Below, piece after piece: positions 61,560 through 64,000 of a DNA stretch of 64,000 bases. The notes below the pieces were generated by a model. The model was given only the letters and a program-made list of their open reading frames with translations, was not told the origin of the DNA and ran no database searches. A program made the position numbers and the translations under genes. Origin of the DNA: Dyadobacter crusticola DSM 16708 (GTDB lineage Bacteria > Bacteroidota > Bacteroidia > Cytophagales > Spirosomataceae); contig NZ_JNJB01000013.1 of the NCBI RefSeq assembly GCF_000701505.1, forward strand, positions 166,878 through 230,877. Direction: 5' to 3'. The stretch's first letter is position 1; every line of letters begins with the position of its first letter.

Positions 61560-64000
61560 GTGAAATTCACCATTAGTTCATATCTCTTAGCGTTTGCGTT
61601 GTCTTTTCATTTCTTTGTTAGTCAAGCCCAGTTTGCAGAGGTAAGCGGCCTTTCCGCATACGAGGTGCGTCAATATACCGATGAGAATGGCCTGCCTCAA
61701 AATAGTATCAAATCGATCACCTCAGATGCTCAGGGTAATGTTTGGCTAGCGACTGACGGTGGACTGGCCAGGTTTGACGGGAGGAGATTTAAGATTTTTG
61801 ATAACTTCGGAAAAGGGCATTTCGACCGGAGTATCGCATCCTTTCATATAAATCCCGCACATCCTGACGGAAGCTTCTTTGCAGCTAATGACGAGAAAAC
61901 CTTTATCCGGATTATCAATGGTCAAGCGGCAGTAGACAGCAGCTGGTACACGAAGGGAATGGCACCACTACCCCTCAACCTGCAAGGCAAAGAATTCTAT
62001 TTGACAGAAGGTTTGCCAAGTCTTGGACGAGATCACATTTTCCAATCGAAGCTCGTCATTCCAACTGGTGATAATCACTTCTTTGTATATGATAAGAAGA
62101 ACGTGGAGTTCTTTAAGGGCCAAAGACGAATCAGATCTTTTCCGTTAGCAGGCAGGGATTTCTGGGGGTTTTTCCGATTGAAGAACAACTTATACCTTTT
62201 TGAGAACGGCGTGTTTTCTCGCTTGGCAGATACGTCACCTTCCTTCCGTGAGTATGTAAGCCTTTCGGGCAACATTCTCGATGATCCCTTGCATGTCCAA
62301 GGTAACAAACGCGTGATTCACTGGAACAACTGTACAGACCAAGTATATATCCAGCTCGGGAAATCACTGTATACGGTACATGAGGGATCAAAAGGTGAAC
62401 TTAAAACGAGTCTCATACTGGAAGGGTTCGATTTTGAGACCAATCAAATTACCAAGGTACACTTTGATCAGCAAACAGGCCGGATCTTCCTGGGAAGTTT
62501 GATAAATGGCTTGTTTGTATTGAAGAAGAAGCCATTCCGGCCTGTCTATGCACGTTTCGAAGGAGCAGATAATGTCTTCTATAGTCAGGTAGCGATTAAC
62601 AACAGCGTCTTTACAAGCCATGGAACTGTGTTCTCCCACGATGAATCAAGTGATGAGATCTCAGCCCGTCAAATAGAAAGTCTTAGTACCACAGATCTTA
62701 CGACTTTACTCGTTGATCGCAGGGGTAATCTATGGTGTGAGAAGCGCAACACCATCTTTGAAACGGAACCAGGTGGCAGAATCAAAAGACAGTGGACTTT
62801 ACCAGAGTTAATAACCCAACTGTACGAGGGAAAAGATGGAAGAATCTGGATTGGGCTAAGATCTGCCGGGTTATACACGCTGGATCCCGCCGACCCTGCT
62901 GCCGAGCCCAAGCTTTTCGTGGCGCACCCCATGACACACGCTTCCTGGATTCAGCAGCAAACCGAAGATATACTTTGGGTGGGAACTGGCATGGGATTGT
63001 ATAAAATACATATCCCCAGCCGAAAGGTCTCTTACATCAAAGGCTTGGAAAACTCTTACATCCGTAGCTTATACATCCCCCGTAACAGCGATGAGATTTG
63101 GGTCACAACCTATAAGGATGGTTTTTTCCTGCTTAAAGATGGGAAACTAACGAGCTTTCCGCTCGATAGGAACAGACACTTGGCTAATGCGCACTGCATT
63201 GTTGAAGATGAGAAAGGATTCTTCTGGATTTCTACAAACCGGGGCCTGTTTCAAATACTCAAGAAAGATCTCTTAGACTATTCGGAAACACAGGTAAAAC
63301 CATATTATCATTATTACTCCAAGGCCGACGGCTTCTACACCAATGAATTTAATGGCGGCTGTTCACCTTGTGCAGTCCGACTCGCTAATGGGTATTTATC
63401 TTTACCTTCAATCAAAGGTTTGGTTTGGTTCAAACCCGAGCAAATCTCTACCGAGTTGCCCGACAAAAGGATTATGGTGGACCGAATTCAAATAAACGGG
63501 CAGGCTGCTATACTGAAAAATAATAATGTCATTTTCAGGCAGGATCAAAGAGAGTTAAAAGTCTTTGTAACCACGCCATATTTTGGAAGTCCGGAAAATA
63601 TCCACTTTTCTTACGCATTAACTGCCCCGAACACTACGCCCAGCCACCAGGAATGGTTGCCTATCGACGCTTCCAGTGACGTTATTAACATTTTGCAGTT
63701 GAAACACGGCAAGTATGTTTTACATGTTCGCAAGCAGAATGGCTTTGGAAGAGGCAATAACGAGTACGTGAGTATAGAGATAACGGTCCCACCACTATGG
63801 TATCAGACTTGGTGGTTTTTTCTGTTGTGCGGAATCGGCAGTTTCCTGATTGTTTCTGCCATTCTAAAGGCACGAGTAAGCTCAGTCAAAAGAAGAAATT
63901 TAGCCCTTGAAAGCCAGATTGAATATCGGACGAAAGAGCTCAAGAACGCCTTAGAGAATTTAGAAGAATCCAAGAGCGAGCTTGTTCGGCAAATGCATTT
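61560..64000 (+). CDS. Two-component-regulator-propeller sensor protein (partial, runs off the window)
   Basis: 813 codons are present and the frame is open at the window end. Start GTG 61560 gives signal peptide MKFTISSYLLAFALSFHFFVSQA; an upstream ATG at 61543 is stopped after three codons. Reg_prop repeats (for example SIKSITSDAQGNVWLATDGGLARFDG and QLYEGKDGRIWIGLRSAGLY) form a periplasmic beta-propeller. A Y_Y_Y domain follows (PEDIHFSYAL-type to EYVSIEITVPPLWYQTWWFF), then one membrane helix (WWFFLLCGIGSFLIVSAIL) and a coiled coil (LESQIEYRTKELKNALENLEES). A histidine kinase or LytTR output domain is expected next but is outside the window. Confidence 0.9.
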   Translation, partial: MKFTISSYLLAFALSFHFFVSQAQFAEVSGLSAYEVRQYTDENGLPQNSIKSITSDAQGNVWLATDGGLARFDGRRFKIFDNFGKGHFDRSIASFHINPAHPDGSFFAANDEKTFIRIINGQAAVDSSWYTKGMAPLPLNLQGKEFYLTEGLPSLGRDHIFQSKLVIPTGDNHFFVYDKKNVEFFKGQRRIRSFPLAGRDFWGFFRLKNNLYLFENGVFSRLADTSPSFREYVSLSGNILDDPLHVQGNKRVIHWNNCTDQVYIQLGKSLYTVHEGSKGELKTSLILEGFDFETNQITKVHFDQQTGRIFLGSLINGLFVLKKKPFRPVYARFEGADNVFYSQVAINNSVFTSHGTVFSHDESSDEISARQIESLSTTDLTTLLVDRRGNLWCEKRNTIFETEPGGRIKRQWTLPELITQLYEGKDGRIWIGLRSAGLYTLDPADPAAEPKLFVAHPMTHASWIQQQTEDILWVGTGMGLYKIHIPSRKVSYIKGLENSYIRSLYIPRNSDEIWVTTYKDGFFLLKDGKLTSFPLDRNRHLANAHCIVEDEKGFFWISTNRGLFQILKKDLLDYSETQVKPYYHYYSKADGFYTNEFNGGCSPCAVRLANGYLSLPSIKGLVWFKPEQISTELPDKRIMVDRIQINGQAAILKNNNVIFRQDQRELKVFVTTPYFGSPENIHFSYALTAPNTTPSHQEWLPIDASSDVINILQLKHGKYVLHVRKQNGFGRGNNEYVSIEITVPPLWYQTWWFFLLCGIGSFLIVSAILKARVSSVKRRNLALESQIEYRTKELKNALENLEESKSELVRQMH

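Overview
The window looks like a chromosomal piece of a Bacteroidota bacterium of the Cytophagales/Spirosomaceae type (Dyadobacter-like). The phylum is supported by a SusC/SusD pair, a type IX secretion C-terminal domain, a DUF6934 protein, TAnnTTTG-type -7 promoter elements, and weak or absent Shine-Dalgarno sequences. The genus is an inference from overall protein resemblance. I see no phage, insertion sequence, CRISPR array or rRNA. There is one tRNA (Leu, anticodon CAA).

Layout. 1-2.1 kb: end of a fucose-type sugar catabolic cluster (FucP-like transporter tail, SDR dehydrogenase, zinc alcohol dehydrogenase). 2.2-15.4 kb: mostly housekeeping genes (lepA, pyruvate dehydrogenase E2, hslV, a glycosyltransferase, PBP4-type carboxypeptidase, beta-CASP hydrolase, accA, then an overlapping HAD phosphatase / M50 protease / phosphotriesterase-like trio, and a methyltransferase). 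15.5-24.7 kb: one minus-strand block encoding an HlyD adaptor, TolC channel, ABC ATPase, two FtsX-type permeases and an NtrC/NtrY-like two-component pair. Its internal gaps are filled with mosaic repeats. 24.9-27.8 kb: a conserved exported protein usually labelled asparagine synthetase B, a lone permease and tRNA-Leu. 28-37 kb: an accessory stretch with gene remnants (choice-of-anchor Q protein, isocitrate dehydrogenase), a YadA-head/S74 protein paired with a T9SS cargo protein, small exported proteins, AraC and LysR regulators and an SbtA-like bicarbonate permease. 38.4-47 kb: a small glycan-utilisation locus (GH92, PI-PLC-like, SusC, SusD). 47-53.5 kb: small conserved proteins, a nuclease remnant, racemase, NhaP-type antiporter and DUF421 protein. 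53.8-60.4 kb: a zinc-ligand-less beta-carbonic-anhydrase-like lipoprotein next to a Kef-type antiporter, then a PHP protein and a GT39-ThuA fusion. 60.4-61.5 kb: a gene-poor gap with a candidate small RNA and a duplicated gene tail. The window ends inside a beta-propeller sensor protein.

The most promising unexplained element is at 48260-48452 on the minus strand. It is a leader with a TATATTTG -7 element and three arms. The middle arm can pair either with the 5' end of the leader, closing a T-loop-containing junction, or over 19 perfect bases with the start codon region of a 96-residue protein. That protein is followed by its own intrinsic terminator. This is the geometry of a translational riboswitch or a protein-responsive leader, and it matches no class I can name. 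Second is the degenerate carbonic-anhydrase-like lipoprotein paired with the antiporter. Third is an orphan promoter-terminator unit at 60587-60784, consistent with a small RNA. All functional statements come from sequence reading only; no searches were run.
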